Positions 1 to 5,600 of a stretch of 5,736 nt of DNA are shown here, in pieces; the stretch's first letter is position 1, and each line of letters opens with the position of its first letter. The position numbers were made by a program, and so were the translations under genes. Source of the DNA: Candidatus Rokuibacteriota bacterium (lineage in GTDB: Bacteria > JAUVQV01); assembly GCA_030609125.1 (NCBI GenBank), contig JAUWCW010000143.1, forward strand, positions 1 through 5,736. Reading direction: 5' to 3'. A model generated the notes under the pieces. That model saw only the letters and a program-made list of their open reading frames with translations. It was not told the origin of the DNA and searched no databases.

Positions 1-263
1 CCCAGCTCAGCCTCCCCGTGGCGGCACTTCGTCTCACAGGGGCGGGAGCAGATCCTGCCGAGGACACCGGGGAGGATGTTCACCGAGCGGTTGATCCCGT
101 ACGAGCGGCCGTACTCTTTTTCAAAGAGGGCACGGATGTAGGCGGGAATGTTCGTGGCGGCGGGGCAGGCCTTCTGGCAGGGTATGTTGATGCCCACGTA
201 GGTGAAGTCTTCCCGCTCGGTGGAAAAGACAACTTTCGGGGGGGATGCATCGCCCATTCTCAT
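1..263 (-). CDS. Partial Fe-S/FAD oxidoreductase, glutamate synthase small subunit-like N-terminus
   Basis: Only the first 87 codons lie in the window; the gene continues beyond the left edge. The start is ATG at 263 (opening MRMGDASPPK), preceded by GAGGGAG at good distance; a second in-frame ATG two codons later (257) is possible. Two cysteine groups are visible: C29-x3-C33-P followed by N-I-P-A-Y-I, and G-R-I-C72-x3-C76-E-x2-C80-R-H-G-E. These match the N-terminal [4Fe-4S] domain shared by glutamate synthase small subunit (GltD), dihydropyrimidine dehydrogenase and related FAD/NAD(P)H oxidoreductases. In that family the domain passes electrons between a flavin and partner subunits. The flavin and nucleotide domains are not in view, so whether this is true GltD or one of the many GltD-like electron-transfer subunits cannot be decided. 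It is cytoplasmic by family. It is divergent from the antiporter gene, with 145 bases between. Confidence 0.8.
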   Translation of the reverse strand, partial: MRMGDASPPKVVFSTEREDFTYVGINIPCQKACPAATNIPAYIRALFEKEYGRSYGINRSVNILPGVLGRICSRPCETKCRHGEAEL

Positions 264-314
264 GCCGTCACTCCCTCTGCCGCGGCCGGTGAAAAGCTCC
301 GACGATTCGATTCA

Positions 315-343
315 ATCTTACGGAGAATGGGTTTTTTTTACAA
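315..343 (-). promoter_or_regulatory. Putative sigma-70 promoter for the oxidoreductase gene
   Basis: Reading the minus strand, a TTGTAA -35 box (338-343) is followed by a 17-base spacer containing an A-tract and CCC, then a TAAGAT -10 box (315-320). Each hexamer matches the consensus at four of six positions and the spacing is optimal. Transcription would start near 308 and give a leader of about 45 bases before the ATG at 263. No comparable plus-strand promoter for the antiporter is visible in the same intergenic space. This is a pattern match only. Confidence 0.4.
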
Positions 344-408
344 CGCCAATCGCCCTTGTCGGGACAGTGCGGAGGGAGGGAGCGGTACTCCCCGGCCGGT
401 AGGGTAGA

Positions 409-1659
409 ATGGGGCCCATGATAACCACCGATCTTCTGCTCAGCCTCCTGCTGATCCTCGTTGCCGCCTGGGCCATGGGGAGCATCTTCAACCGCCTCGG
501 GCTGCCTCCCATGCTCGGACAGCTGCTGGCCGGGCTCCTGCTCGGCCCCGCCTTTCTCGGATTGATCGAGCCTTCCGACGGCATCGAGCTGCTGGCGGAT
601 CTCGGGATCTTCTTCGTCATGTTCCACTCCGGCCTCGAGATGGACCCCAAGGTTCTTCTGAGGCAGCTCCGGCATTCCCTCGCCGTGGCGATCGGCGGCT
701 TCGTGCTTCCCTTCATCATCGGTTACTTCGTAACGAGGCTCTTCGGGGGAACGGTCTTCCAGTCTCTTTTCGTCGGCATGGGCATCTCCATCTCGGCCAT
801 CGCCGTTCAGGTCATCGTCCTTCACAGCATGCGGATCAACAAGACGGCCCTGGGGCATGTCATCATCGGCGCCGCCATCGCCGACGACATACTCGCCCTC
901 ATCGGCCTCTCGGTACTGCTGAGCCTCGCCAGGAGCGGGACGGCCGACGTGGGGCAGATCCTCCTCATCATCGTCAAGGTGGTGTCCTTCTTCGGCCTCA
1001 CCATCCTCCTGGGGCACTTCATCGTGCCGAAGATCACGCGACGCCTCACCGACCGCGAGGGGAGCGCCTTCACCTTTGCCATGGCCTTCGCGCTGGCCAT
1101 GGCCTTTCTCGCCGAGCTGGCGGGGCTGCACTTCATCATGGGGGCCTTTCTCGCCGGCCAGTTCGTCCGCAAGGAGGTGATGGACCCGAAGATCTTCGAC
1201 GCCCTGAGCGACCGCTTTTTCGGCATCAGCTACGGCTTCCTGGTCCCGGTTTTCTTCGCGTCCCTCTCCTTCCACCTCCACCTCTCCTGGAACGCGGGCT
1301 TTCTGCTCTTTGCCCTCGCCATAATCGCGGCGGCCATGATCGGCAAGGTCGTGGGGTGCGGTCTCGGCTACGCCGCGGTCCGCCGCAACTACTGGGAATC
1401 GCTCGTGACGGGGTTCGGCATGAACAGCCGCGGGGCGGTGGAAATGGTCGTCGCCTCCGTCGTCCTGACGCTCAGCAACCAGCTCGTCGCAGCGGGAGAA
1501 ATCACCGAGCCCCTCCTCACCGAGGCCCAGTTCTCGGCCCTGATCATCATGGCCTTCGTCACCACCATGCTGGCGCCGGTGACCCTGAAGTGGGCCGTCG
1601 TGAGGTCCTGCGGGGGGGACGAGAAGGAGGCCTTCTGCACGCTCTGGGACAATTCATGA
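409..1659 (+). CDS. CPA2-family cation/proton antiporter, membrane domain only
   Basis: This is a 416-residue, very hydrophobic protein with about 12 membrane segments, typical of the Na+/H+ exchanger (Kef/NapA/GerN) fold. It would exchange Na+ or K+ for protons across the inner membrane. Visible family marks are the N-terminal R-L-G-L-P-P-x-L-G-x-L-x-A-G-x-L-L-G-P stretch (29-47), A-D159-D160 in the predicted ion-binding helix, the A-E-L-A-G-L-H-F-I-x-G-A-F-L-A-G stretch (235-250), F-L-V-P-V-F-F (277-283), a membrane lysine at K313 and N-S-R341-G near the last helices. A double Asp plus a membrane Lys is the pattern of electrogenic NapA-like exchangers, whereas Kef K+ efflux proteins usually have Gln-Asp. 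The protein ends just after the membrane domain, so there is no C-terminal RCK/TrkA-N nucleotide-sensing domain. Start: ATG 409 has AGGG four bases upstream; ATG 418 is an alternative with poorer spacing. Transported ion unknown. Confidence 0.9.
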   Translation: MGPMITTDLLLSLLLILVAAWAMGSIFNRLGLPPMLGQLLAGLLLGPAFLGLIEPSDGIELLADLGIFFVMFHSGLEMDPKVLLRQLRHSLAVAIGGFVLPFIIGYFVTRLFGGTVFQSLFVGMGISISAIAVQVIVLHSMRINKTALGHVIIGAAIADDILALIGLSVLLSLARSGTADVGQILLIIVKVVSFFGLTILLGHFIVPKITRRLTDREGSAFTFAMAFALAMAFLAELAGLHFIMGAFLAGQFVRKEVMDPKIFDALSDRFFGISYGFLVPVFFASLSFHLHLSWNAGFLLFALAIIAAAMIGKVVGCGLGYAAVRRNYWESLVTGFGMNSRGAVEMVVASVVLTLSNQLVAAGEITEPLLTEAQFSALIIMAFVTTMLAPVTLKWAVVRSCGGDEKEAFCTLWDNS

Positions 1660-1671
1660 GAGATAATTTAT

Positions 1672-1746
1672 TGGTAGCGCTACGGGGAATCGAACCCCGG
1701 CTTGATGGCTGAGAACCACCCGTCCTAACCCCTAGACGATAGCGCC
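1672..1746 (-). tRNA. tRNA-Glu (anticodon CTC)
   Basis: The minus strand folds into a full cloverleaf of 72 bases plus an encoded CCA (1672-1674). The acceptor stem is GGCGCTA with TAGCGCT, with discriminator A. The D stem is GTCT with GGAC, a combination typical of tRNA-Glu. The anticodon stem is GGTGG with CCATC around the loop TTCTCAG, giving anticodon CTC at 1711-1713, which reads GAG. The T stem is CGGGG with CCCCG around TTCGATT. The first acceptor pair is G-U, a small oddity. The gene is convergent with the antiporter, with only 12 bases between its 3' end and that gene's stop codon, and is transcribed alone from the promoter just upstream. No poly-T terminator is visible after the CCA. 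Confidence 0.97.
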
Positions 1747-1756
1747 ACTGGGGGAA

Positions 1757-1786
1757 TATATACACCTTTTGCTCGTTTACCGTCAA
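1757..1786 (-). promoter_or_regulatory. Sigma-70 promoter of the tRNA-Glu gene
   Basis: On the minus strand TTGACG (1781-1786, five of six consensus bases) is followed by an 18-base spacer and TATATA (1757-1762, five of six). The expected start lies around 1749-1751, only a few bases before the mature tRNA 5' end at 1746. The stretch just after the -10 box contains CCCCC; GC-rich discriminators of this kind are common at stable-RNA promoters under growth-rate or stringent control, so the same is inferred here. This is the clearest promoter in the window. Confidence 0.8.
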
Positions 1787-1897
1787 CCCCGAAAAAAGGG
1801 GTCTCGCTCCTTCCCTGCTCCTTCAGGGGAACATTTTCACCCCCCCGTTGTCCAGAGACCAGAAGATTCCGGCCAACCACCAACGGGAGGAATGGAG

Positions 1898-3244
1898 ATG
1901 AAGAGCAGAAGAAGCAGCGCCGCCCTCGTCGCGGCGGTTCTCGCCGTTTCGGCGGCCCTCGTCACCGGCGCCGCGGCGAGGGAGTCGTCGGGCGTCAGGG
2001 TCATGGCGAATTTCGACAACGCTTACATCCACATCGCCCAGCCGGGGGAGAGGCACTTGGAGATAGAGGTGACCGTCCCCGTCGGCGACGGGATGGTGAT
2101 CGAGCGGAGGCCGCCTCTGAACGTCGCCCTCGTCATCGACAAGTCGGGATCCATGGCCCGGGCGGGGAAAATGGACTACGTCAAGGAGGCGGCCCGGCAG
2201 GCGGTGGACCTCCTGCGGTACGGTGACCGTTTCTCCGTCATCGCCTACGATGAGAACGTGCAGGTGCTGCTCCCCTCCGAGGCCCTGGAGGACCGGCACG
2301 GCGCCAAGCGGATGATCGAGAGGCTCTACCCGGGAGGGAGCACCAATCTCGGCGCCGGCCTTCTCGAAGGGTTCGATCAGGTCCGCAGGCACTACGACCC
2401 CGAGGGAGTCAACCGTGTCATTCTCCTCTCCGACGGCCTCGCCAACAGGGGAATAACCGATCCCCGCAGGCTCGGGCGGATAGTCACCGGTGAGAGCCGC
2501 CGGGGCATATCCCTCACGACCTTCGGTGTCGGCCTGGACTTCAACGAAGACCTCCTCGCCTCCATGGCCGAGAACGGCCGCGGGACATACTACTACATCG
2601 ATCGTCCCCATCGCATCGGCGAGATGCTGGCGCGGGAGTTCTCCCTCATTCAGCAGGTGGTTGCCCTGGACGTGACCATCACCATCGACGTGCGTCCCGA
2701 GGTGGTCATCAGCGACGTCCTGGGATACGACTATCACCGCGAGGGCAACCGCTACCAGGTCCATCTCGGCGACCTCGCCGGCGGCGAGCGGCGCCGCATC
2801 ATTGTTCGTCTCGACGCTCCCTCGTACGGGGCGGGCGAGCACCACATCGGCGAGATGAGAATGACCTACAGGCCCCGGGGGTCGAAGGGCACCGTCGAGT
2901 CCTCGCAGGATCTTCGCCTTCAGTATGTCCGCACCCGGGCCGCGGTGGACAAGAACATCGACCGCGAGGTGGCGGAGCGCGCCGCCGTCTTCGAGGCCAA
3001 CGCCGCCCGTCAGGAGGCAGCGCGAATGGTGGACGAAGGCGACCTCGACGGCGCACGGGAAGTTCTCGGGAAGGCCAGAAAGAAGCTCAGGAACGCGCCC
3101 GTGCAGAGCGGCGCCGTGAAGGACGAGCTCTCCGAAACGGAAGCCTACGAGTCGGCCATAGAGGCGCCGATGAGCTCGCAGGAGAAGAAGGCCGTGCAGA
3201 AAGGCGTCAAGTACGATTCCTACAGGGTGCTGCAGTCGAAGTAA
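1898..3244 (+). CDS. Exported von Willebrand factor A (VWA) domain protein
   Basis: The gene encodes 448 residues. The start at ATG 1898 is chosen because GGGAGG (1885-1890) lies seven bases before it; the in-frame ATG at 1892 is too close to that site. The N-terminus (MKSRRSSAALV) is a classic signal peptide: basic residues, a hydrophobic run to about residue 22, and a likely signal peptidase I cut after A25-A26-A27. The VWA domain spans roughly 74-255 and has a complete metal-ion-dependent adhesion site: D81-x-S83-x-S85, T149 and D179. A beta-rich region (about 256-345, with YDYHREGNRYQ) follows, then a charged helical tail (about 346-448). The family resembles YfbK-like and 'Ca-activated chloride channel' VWA proteins, which bind protein partners through a divalent metal; the channel name is historical. 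It has no transmembrane anchor after the signal, so a periplasmic or secreted protein is expected. No neighbouring partner gene (MoxR ATPase or other VWA gene) is present, so the role is unknown. Confidence 0.88.
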   Translation: MKSRRSSAALVAAVLAVSAALVTGAAARESSGVRVMANFDNAYIHIAQPGERHLEIEVTVPVGDGMVIERRPPLNVALVIDKSGSMARAGKMDYVKEAARQAVDLLRYGDRFSVIAYDENVQVLLPSEALEDRHGAKRMIERLYPGGSTNLGAGLLEGFDQVRRHYDPEGVNRVILLSDGLANRGITDPRRLGRIVTGESRRGISLTTFGVGLDFNEDLLASMAENGRGTYYYIDRPHRIGEMLAREFSLIQQVVALDVTITIDVRPEVVISDVLGYDYHREGNRYQVHLGDLAGGERRRIIVRLDAPSYGAGEHHIGEMRMTYRPRGSKGTVESSQDLRLQYVRTRAAVDKNIDREVAERAAVFEANAARQEAARMVDEGDLDGAREVLGKARKKLRNAPVQSGAVKDELSETEAYESAIEAPMSSQEKKAVQKGVKYDSYRVLQSK

Positions 3245-3270
3245 ATAAGGGTCTCGTGTGGAAGTGGAGG

Positions 3271-3333
3271 CCCCTCACTCCTTCGGCTCCGCTCAGGACA
3301 AGCTCCGCCCTCTCCCCGCCTGCGGGGAGAGGG
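3271..3333. repeat. Palindromic REP-like intergenic element
   Basis: Between the convergent VWA and zinc-ribbon genes lies a CTCACTCCTTCGGCTCCGCT stretch (3275-3294) followed by a perfect hairpin at 3308-3333: arms CCCTCTCCCCG and CGGGGAGAGGG, 11 pairs, with loop CCTG. The first part matches a type of short dispersed repeat I recall from many GC-rich genomes, whose spurious translation contains SFGSAQDKL. Copy number in this genome cannot be seen here. The hairpin could also stop transcription from both sides, but neither arm is followed by a T-tract, so it is not a standard intrinsic terminator. Confidence 0.6.
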
Positions 3334-3354
3334 TGTTCTGCGTGCAGGACGGTT

Positions 3355-3837
3355 CTAACGTTCCCAGTAAACCCGGAGGGTCTTCTCGCCGTCCCCGTAC
3401 TGGAACGAGAAGTCACCCTTGTAGGAGCGCGAGAGAGCCTCGCCGATACGGCGGGCGAGGTGAACCCCCGTGGTCGTCACCAGGGTCTTTCCCTTGCCGT
3501 TCGATATCTCCATGATCCTCTCAAGGGGACGGTCGGCCTTCTGCTGCTTTTCCACGTTATTGATAAGATTGACCACCTCCTCGCGGTGGGCGGCGAAGAA
3601 CTCCCCCCTGATCTCGATGGTGCCCGCGGGAAAGCGGTCGGCTATCCGCCTGCAGGCAGGACAGGTGGCCTGATGCGTCTCTTCCGACGTCTCCTTCCAG
3701 GTCCACCGTCCGTTGACAAAGAGCGCCCCGCAGCCTTTGCAGAGTGTGGGCTCGCGCCATTTCTCCTTGCTCTTGTACACGTCGTGGCGCTTTTCCTTGA
3801 TCATCTTGTCCTGCCTGGCGTATCTGCCTTTCGTCAT
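3355..3837 (-). CDS. BCAM0308-type zinc-ribbon protein
   Basis: This gene encodes 160 residues. The start ATG at 3837 (MTKGRYARQD) is set by a strong GGGGAGGAA site (3844-3852) with GGAGG eight bases upstream; a longer in-frame start at 3891 has no such site. The first 30 residues are very basic. They are followed by a zinc-ribbon-like pair C33-x2-C36 and C59-x2-C62-R-R, enclosing V-N-G-R-W-T-W. The rest is mixed alpha/beta, with T-I-E-I-R-G-E-F (73-80), a T-T-T-G-V-H-L-A-R-R-I-G-E-A-L segment (121-135) and an R-V-Y-W end. I recognise this as like the BCAM0308 family, named after a Burkholderia cenocepacia gene that, as I recall, lies in a low-oxygen-activated locus. The basic N-terminus and zinc ribbon would suit nucleic-acid or ribosome binding, but this is inference; the molecular function is not known to me. 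It is divergent from the radical SAM cluster. Confidence 0.85.
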   Translation of the reverse strand: MTKGRYARQDKMIKEKRHDVYKSKEKWREPTLCKGCGALFVNGRWTWKETSEETHQATCPACRRIADRFPAGTIEIRGEFFAAHREEVVNLINNVEKQQKADRPLERIMEISNGKGKTLVTTTGVHLARRIGEALSRSYKGDFSFQYGDGEKTLRVYWER

Positions 3838-3920
3838 GCGCGGTTCCTCCCCTGGGTTGTGGGTCTGCCCATGGAATCGAGAGAAGCACAAACCTGTACT
3901 GAAACGAAAAAAGGTGCCAC

Positions 3921-3942
3921 TTTAAAAATATAATACCTTTTC
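3921..3942. promoter_or_regulatory. AT-rich promoter-like core between divergent genes
   Basis: The 244-base gap between the zinc-ribbon gene and the radical SAM cluster has one strongly AT-rich island. It contains a perfect plus-strand TATAAT (3929-3934), and on the minus strand TATTAT and TATATT in the same bases. Neither strand has a good -35 box at 16-18 bases (plus strand GAAAAA at 3906-3911; minus strand TCAGTG). It is the likeliest place for the promoters of both genes, but which strand uses it cannot be told. A plus-strand start here would give a leader of about 140 bases before the ATG at 4082. Confidence 0.35.
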
Positions 3943-4023
3943 TCCAGCAAGACACTGATTGTCGGGGCGAGGCTCCGCAACATGTTGATATGAAAGAATT
4001 GCCGATGCTCGCGTTCAGAGCAG

Positions 4024-4049
4024 CCCGCCTTCGCTAAAGCTTCGGCGGG
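4024..4049. repeat. Short palindromic repeat-like element
   Basis: Arms CCCGCC (4024-4029) and GGCGGG (4044-4049) enclose a second pair GCT/AGC (4033-4035, 4038-4040), with TTC on each side forming an internal mismatch. The string CTTCGCTAAAGCTTCGG resembles a short dispersed palindrome I recall from several bacterial lineages, which is not checked here. It lies 32 bases before the start of the 77-residue gene, so if transcribed it would be a hairpin in that gene's leader. Confidence 0.5.
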
Positions 4050-4081
4050 ACGAACACCTCCTCTTCTGGTAGTGTGAGGCC

Positions 4082-4315
4082 ATGCCAACGGAATTCCCCA
4101 AGCTATGCTCCAAGGCGCACCTCATCCCGGCGGAGGCCGACAGGGAGCTGACCGACGAGGACCTCACCCGTCTCATCTGCAGCGACTGCCCCTTCTACAA
4201 GGAGGGCCAGGACGAGGAACTCGAGTGCGGCGCGTATCACCTCCTGGTCCACCTGCTCAGGAAAGAAGTCCTGACAGTCAGGGATATCCTGGATGCCGTC
4301 AGGGAGCAAGACTGA
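4082..4315 (+). CDS. Small four-cysteine protein preceding the radical SAM gene
   Basis: The gene encodes 77 residues, MPTEFPKLCS at the start and an acidic middle. It has four cysteines: C9, C33-x2-C36-P and C49. Four cysteines with one C-x2-C suggest a bound zinc ion or Fe-S cluster, or a disulfide-bonded fold. The C-terminal third (about 50-77) looks like two amphipathic helices. There is no signal peptide or membrane segment, so it should be cytoplasmic. I do not recognise the family. Its last 23 bases overlap the start of the radical SAM gene, so the two are almost certainly co-transcribed and probably translationally coupled; an accessory role in peptide maturation is inferred. The start is the only Met available (an in-frame stop lies at 4070-4072). 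Its ribosome site is weak: GAGG ends two bases before the ATG. Coding is supported by the tight overlap and by codon usage like its neighbours. Confidence 0.75.
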   Translation: MPTEFPKLCSKAHLIPAEADRELTDEDLTRLICSDCPFYKEGQDEELECGAYHLLVHLLRKEVLTVRDILDAVREQD

Positions 4316-5531
4316 CCTGGAGAGGGGGCCTTTTCTCGCGCTGGAGGGGCACTGCGCCCTGAAGCGCCTGGAGGCCCCCTGCCTCTTCGACCTCCAGGCC
4401 GACCAGCTTTACGAGCTTGACGACGAGGCCTTCTTCTTCCTCGCCTCCTCTCCTTCCCTCTCGTCGGCGATGCAAGAGCCTGCCACGGCGGAACTTGCCC
4501 GGTACTGTCTTGACGAAGGGCTCCTGCGGACATCGGAGACGAGACACTCCCTCCCCTCCCCGGAGCGGCCTCCTCTGCCGACCCTGCGCTACCTGCTCGT
4601 TCACATCACCGATCGGTGCAACCTCAGGTGCCGTCACTGCTTCATCGGGGCCCCTTCGGGGAAGGAGCTGTCCTTCGAGCAGATCCTCGGGCTCGCCGGT
4701 GACTTCGCCCGGCTCCAGGGGCTGCGCTTCATCGTCTCCGGGGGCGAGCCGCTGCTCCACCCCCGCTTCCGGGAGCTCAACGAAAGGCTTCCGGACTTTC
4801 CCCTCCGGACAATACTCCTCACCAACGGGACCCTCATCGACAGAGCCACCGCGGCAGCCCTTCGCTTTCACGAAGTCCAGGTGAGTCTGGACGGCCTGGA
4901 GGAGACCCACGATCTCATCCGCGGCCGGGGAAGCTACCGGAAGGCGCTCCAGGCCCTGAGACACCTGGCCGGGGCCGGAATTTCCCTGTCGGTGGCGACC
5001 ATGGTCCATGCCGCCAACCTCGATCAGCTCGACGAGCTGCGGCGGCGGCTGGAGGAATTTCCGCTGAAGAGCTGGTCGGTCGACGTTCCCTGCCTGACGG
5101 GGAACATGGCCGACAACCCCCTGCTCGCCGCGCCGCCTGAAAAGGCGGCCGGGAAAATGTCCCTCTCCTTCGGCGGGGGATACTACGGGTCGAGCGGACC
5201 CTACGCCTGCGGCGCGCACCTGGCGGCGGTCATGGCCGACGGGTCCGTCTGCAAGTGCGGTCACTACGCGAAGAGCCCCGAGGGGAGGATCGGCGAGGGC
5301 CTCGAAACCATCTGGAGGAGGATGCGCCGCTTCAGCCTGAGCGAGCTCGTCTGCCGCTGCTCCCAGCTCGAATCCTGCCGCGGCGGATGCCGCTTTCGGG
5401 CGGAACTTTTTTCTTGTGTTTCAGACCCTGATCCCATACAGTGCTTTGCAAGAGGAATGCCTTTCGGCGGGGACCTGAAGCACGCCTCCCGAGAGGAGCC
5501 CGAAACACGGAAGGGGGGTGAAAACTCTTGA
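4293..5531 (+). CDS. Radical SAM/SPASM peptide maturase with PqqD-like N-terminal region
   Basis: This enzyme has 412 residues. Residues about 12-80 (with C-L-F-D-L-Q-A-D-Q-L-Y-E-L-D-D-E-A and, later, L-D-E-G-L-L) look like a PqqD-type peptide-recognition domain. The radical SAM core follows: C109-x3-C113-x2-C116 binds the [4Fe-4S] cluster that cleaves S-adenosylmethionine, then G-G-E-P at 150-153, L-T-N-G-T at 176-180 and V-S-L-D-G at 197-201. The SPASM part carries C306-x10-G-x4-C322, C354-x-C356-x5-C362-R-G-G-C366, plus C320, C375 and C384, enough for two auxiliary Fe-S clusters. The usual C-x2-C is C-x-C here. Enzymes of this layout (PqqE, AlbA and others) crosslink short ribosomal peptides. 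It overlaps the preceding gene by 23 bases, and its TGA overlaps the TTG of the peptide gene at 5528. It resembles 'geopeptide' maturases as I recall them. The start ATG 4293 has AGGGA about nine bases upstream. Cytoplasmic and oxygen-sensitive by family. Confidence 0.92.
   Translation: MPSGSKTDLERGPFLALEGHCALKRLEAPCLFDLQADQLYELDDEAFFFLASSPSLSSAMQEPATAELARYCLDEGLLRTSETRHSLPSPERPPLPTLRYLLVHITDRCNLRCRHCFIGAPSGKELSFEQILGLAGDFARLQGLRFIVSGGEPLLHPRFRELNERLPDFPLRTILLTNGTLIDRATAAALRFHEVQVSLDGLEETHDLIRGRGSYRKALQALRHLAGAGISLSVATMVHAANLDQLDELRRRLEEFPLKSWSVDVPCLTGNMADNPLLAAPPEKAAGKMSLSFGGGYYGSSGPYACGAHLAAVMADGSVCKCGHYAKSPEGRIGEGLETIWRRMRRFSLSELVCRCSQLESCRGGCRFRAELFSCVSDPDPIQCFARGMPFGGDLKHASREEPETRKGGENS
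5512..5520 (+). promoter_or_regulatory. Ribosome binding site for the 20-residue peptide gene
   Basis: AGGGGGGTG, followed by AAAACTC, lies inside the last codons of the radical SAM gene. The final G of the G-run is nine bases before the TTG at 5528. The string is close to the Shine-Dalgarno consensus AGGAGGTGA. It is purine-richer than any other site in the window except those of the VWA and zinc-ribbon genes, and it serves no other start, so it supports translation of the small gene. Confidence 0.7.
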
Positions 5532-5590
5532 AGATCAAGAAGGTTGCGAAAGCCTCCGCCTCAACCTGCAAGTGCGCCAGCTCCTGCTGA
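5528..5590 (+). CDS. Putative Cys-rich RiPP precursor peptide
   Basis: The gene encodes 20 residues: MKIKKVAKASASTCKCASSC, reading the TTG at 5528 as Met. An in-frame TGA at 5519-5521 closes the frame just upstream, so TTG 5528 is the only usual start codon available. That TTG shares bases with the stop of the radical SAM gene (TTGA), and a strong ribosome site sits nine bases before it. The N-terminal half is Lys-rich (K2, K4, K5, K8) and could be a leader. The second half is Ala/Ser/Thr plus C14-x-C16-x3-C20, the last Cys directly before TGA. Small precursors beside a SPASM maturase are well known (PqqA is of similar size), and cysteines are the usual targets for thioether crosslinks in sactipeptides and ranthipeptides. 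The modification, cleavage site and export route are unknown; no protease or transporter gene is in the window. The alternative is a chance frame, which the start/stop overlap, the ribosome site and the Cys pattern make unlikely. Confidence 0.75.
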   Translation: MKIKKVAKASASTCKCASSC

Positions 5591-5600
5591 TTTTTCCAGC

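Noticed and set aside
268-1281. Long minus-strand open frame opposite the antiporter
   Set aside because: Its product is a low-complexity Glu/Asp/Gly/His mix, typical of the reverse strand of GC-rich membrane-protein codons. The plus strand has a clear family match.
1769-1897. Upstream extension of the VWA gene to a TTG at 1769
   Set aside because: The extension overlaps the tRNA promoter, is not protein-like, and would bury the signal peptide; GGGAGG fits the ATG at 1898.
1823-2845. Long minus-strand open frame opposite the VWA gene
   Set aside because: No recognisable domain; it is the mirror of strongly biased codons. The plus-strand gene has a signal peptide and an intact metal site.
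3308-3333. Perfect 11-pair hairpin as an intrinsic terminator
   Set aside because: Neither strand has a T-tract after the stem; it is better explained as part of a repeat element.
3906-3920. TGGCAC on the minus strand as a sigma-54 promoter
   Set aside because: The -12 element reads CG instead of the needed GC at the required ten-base distance from GG.
3256-3933. Plus-strand open frame covering the zinc-ribbon gene
   Set aside because: It begins in repeat sequence and runs antisense to a gene with a strong ribosome site and paired C-x2-C motifs.
4299-5264. 321-codon minus-strand open frame opposite the radical SAM gene
   Set aside because: No ribosome site or domain is visible, and the opposite strand carries an unmistakable radical SAM/SPASM enzyme.
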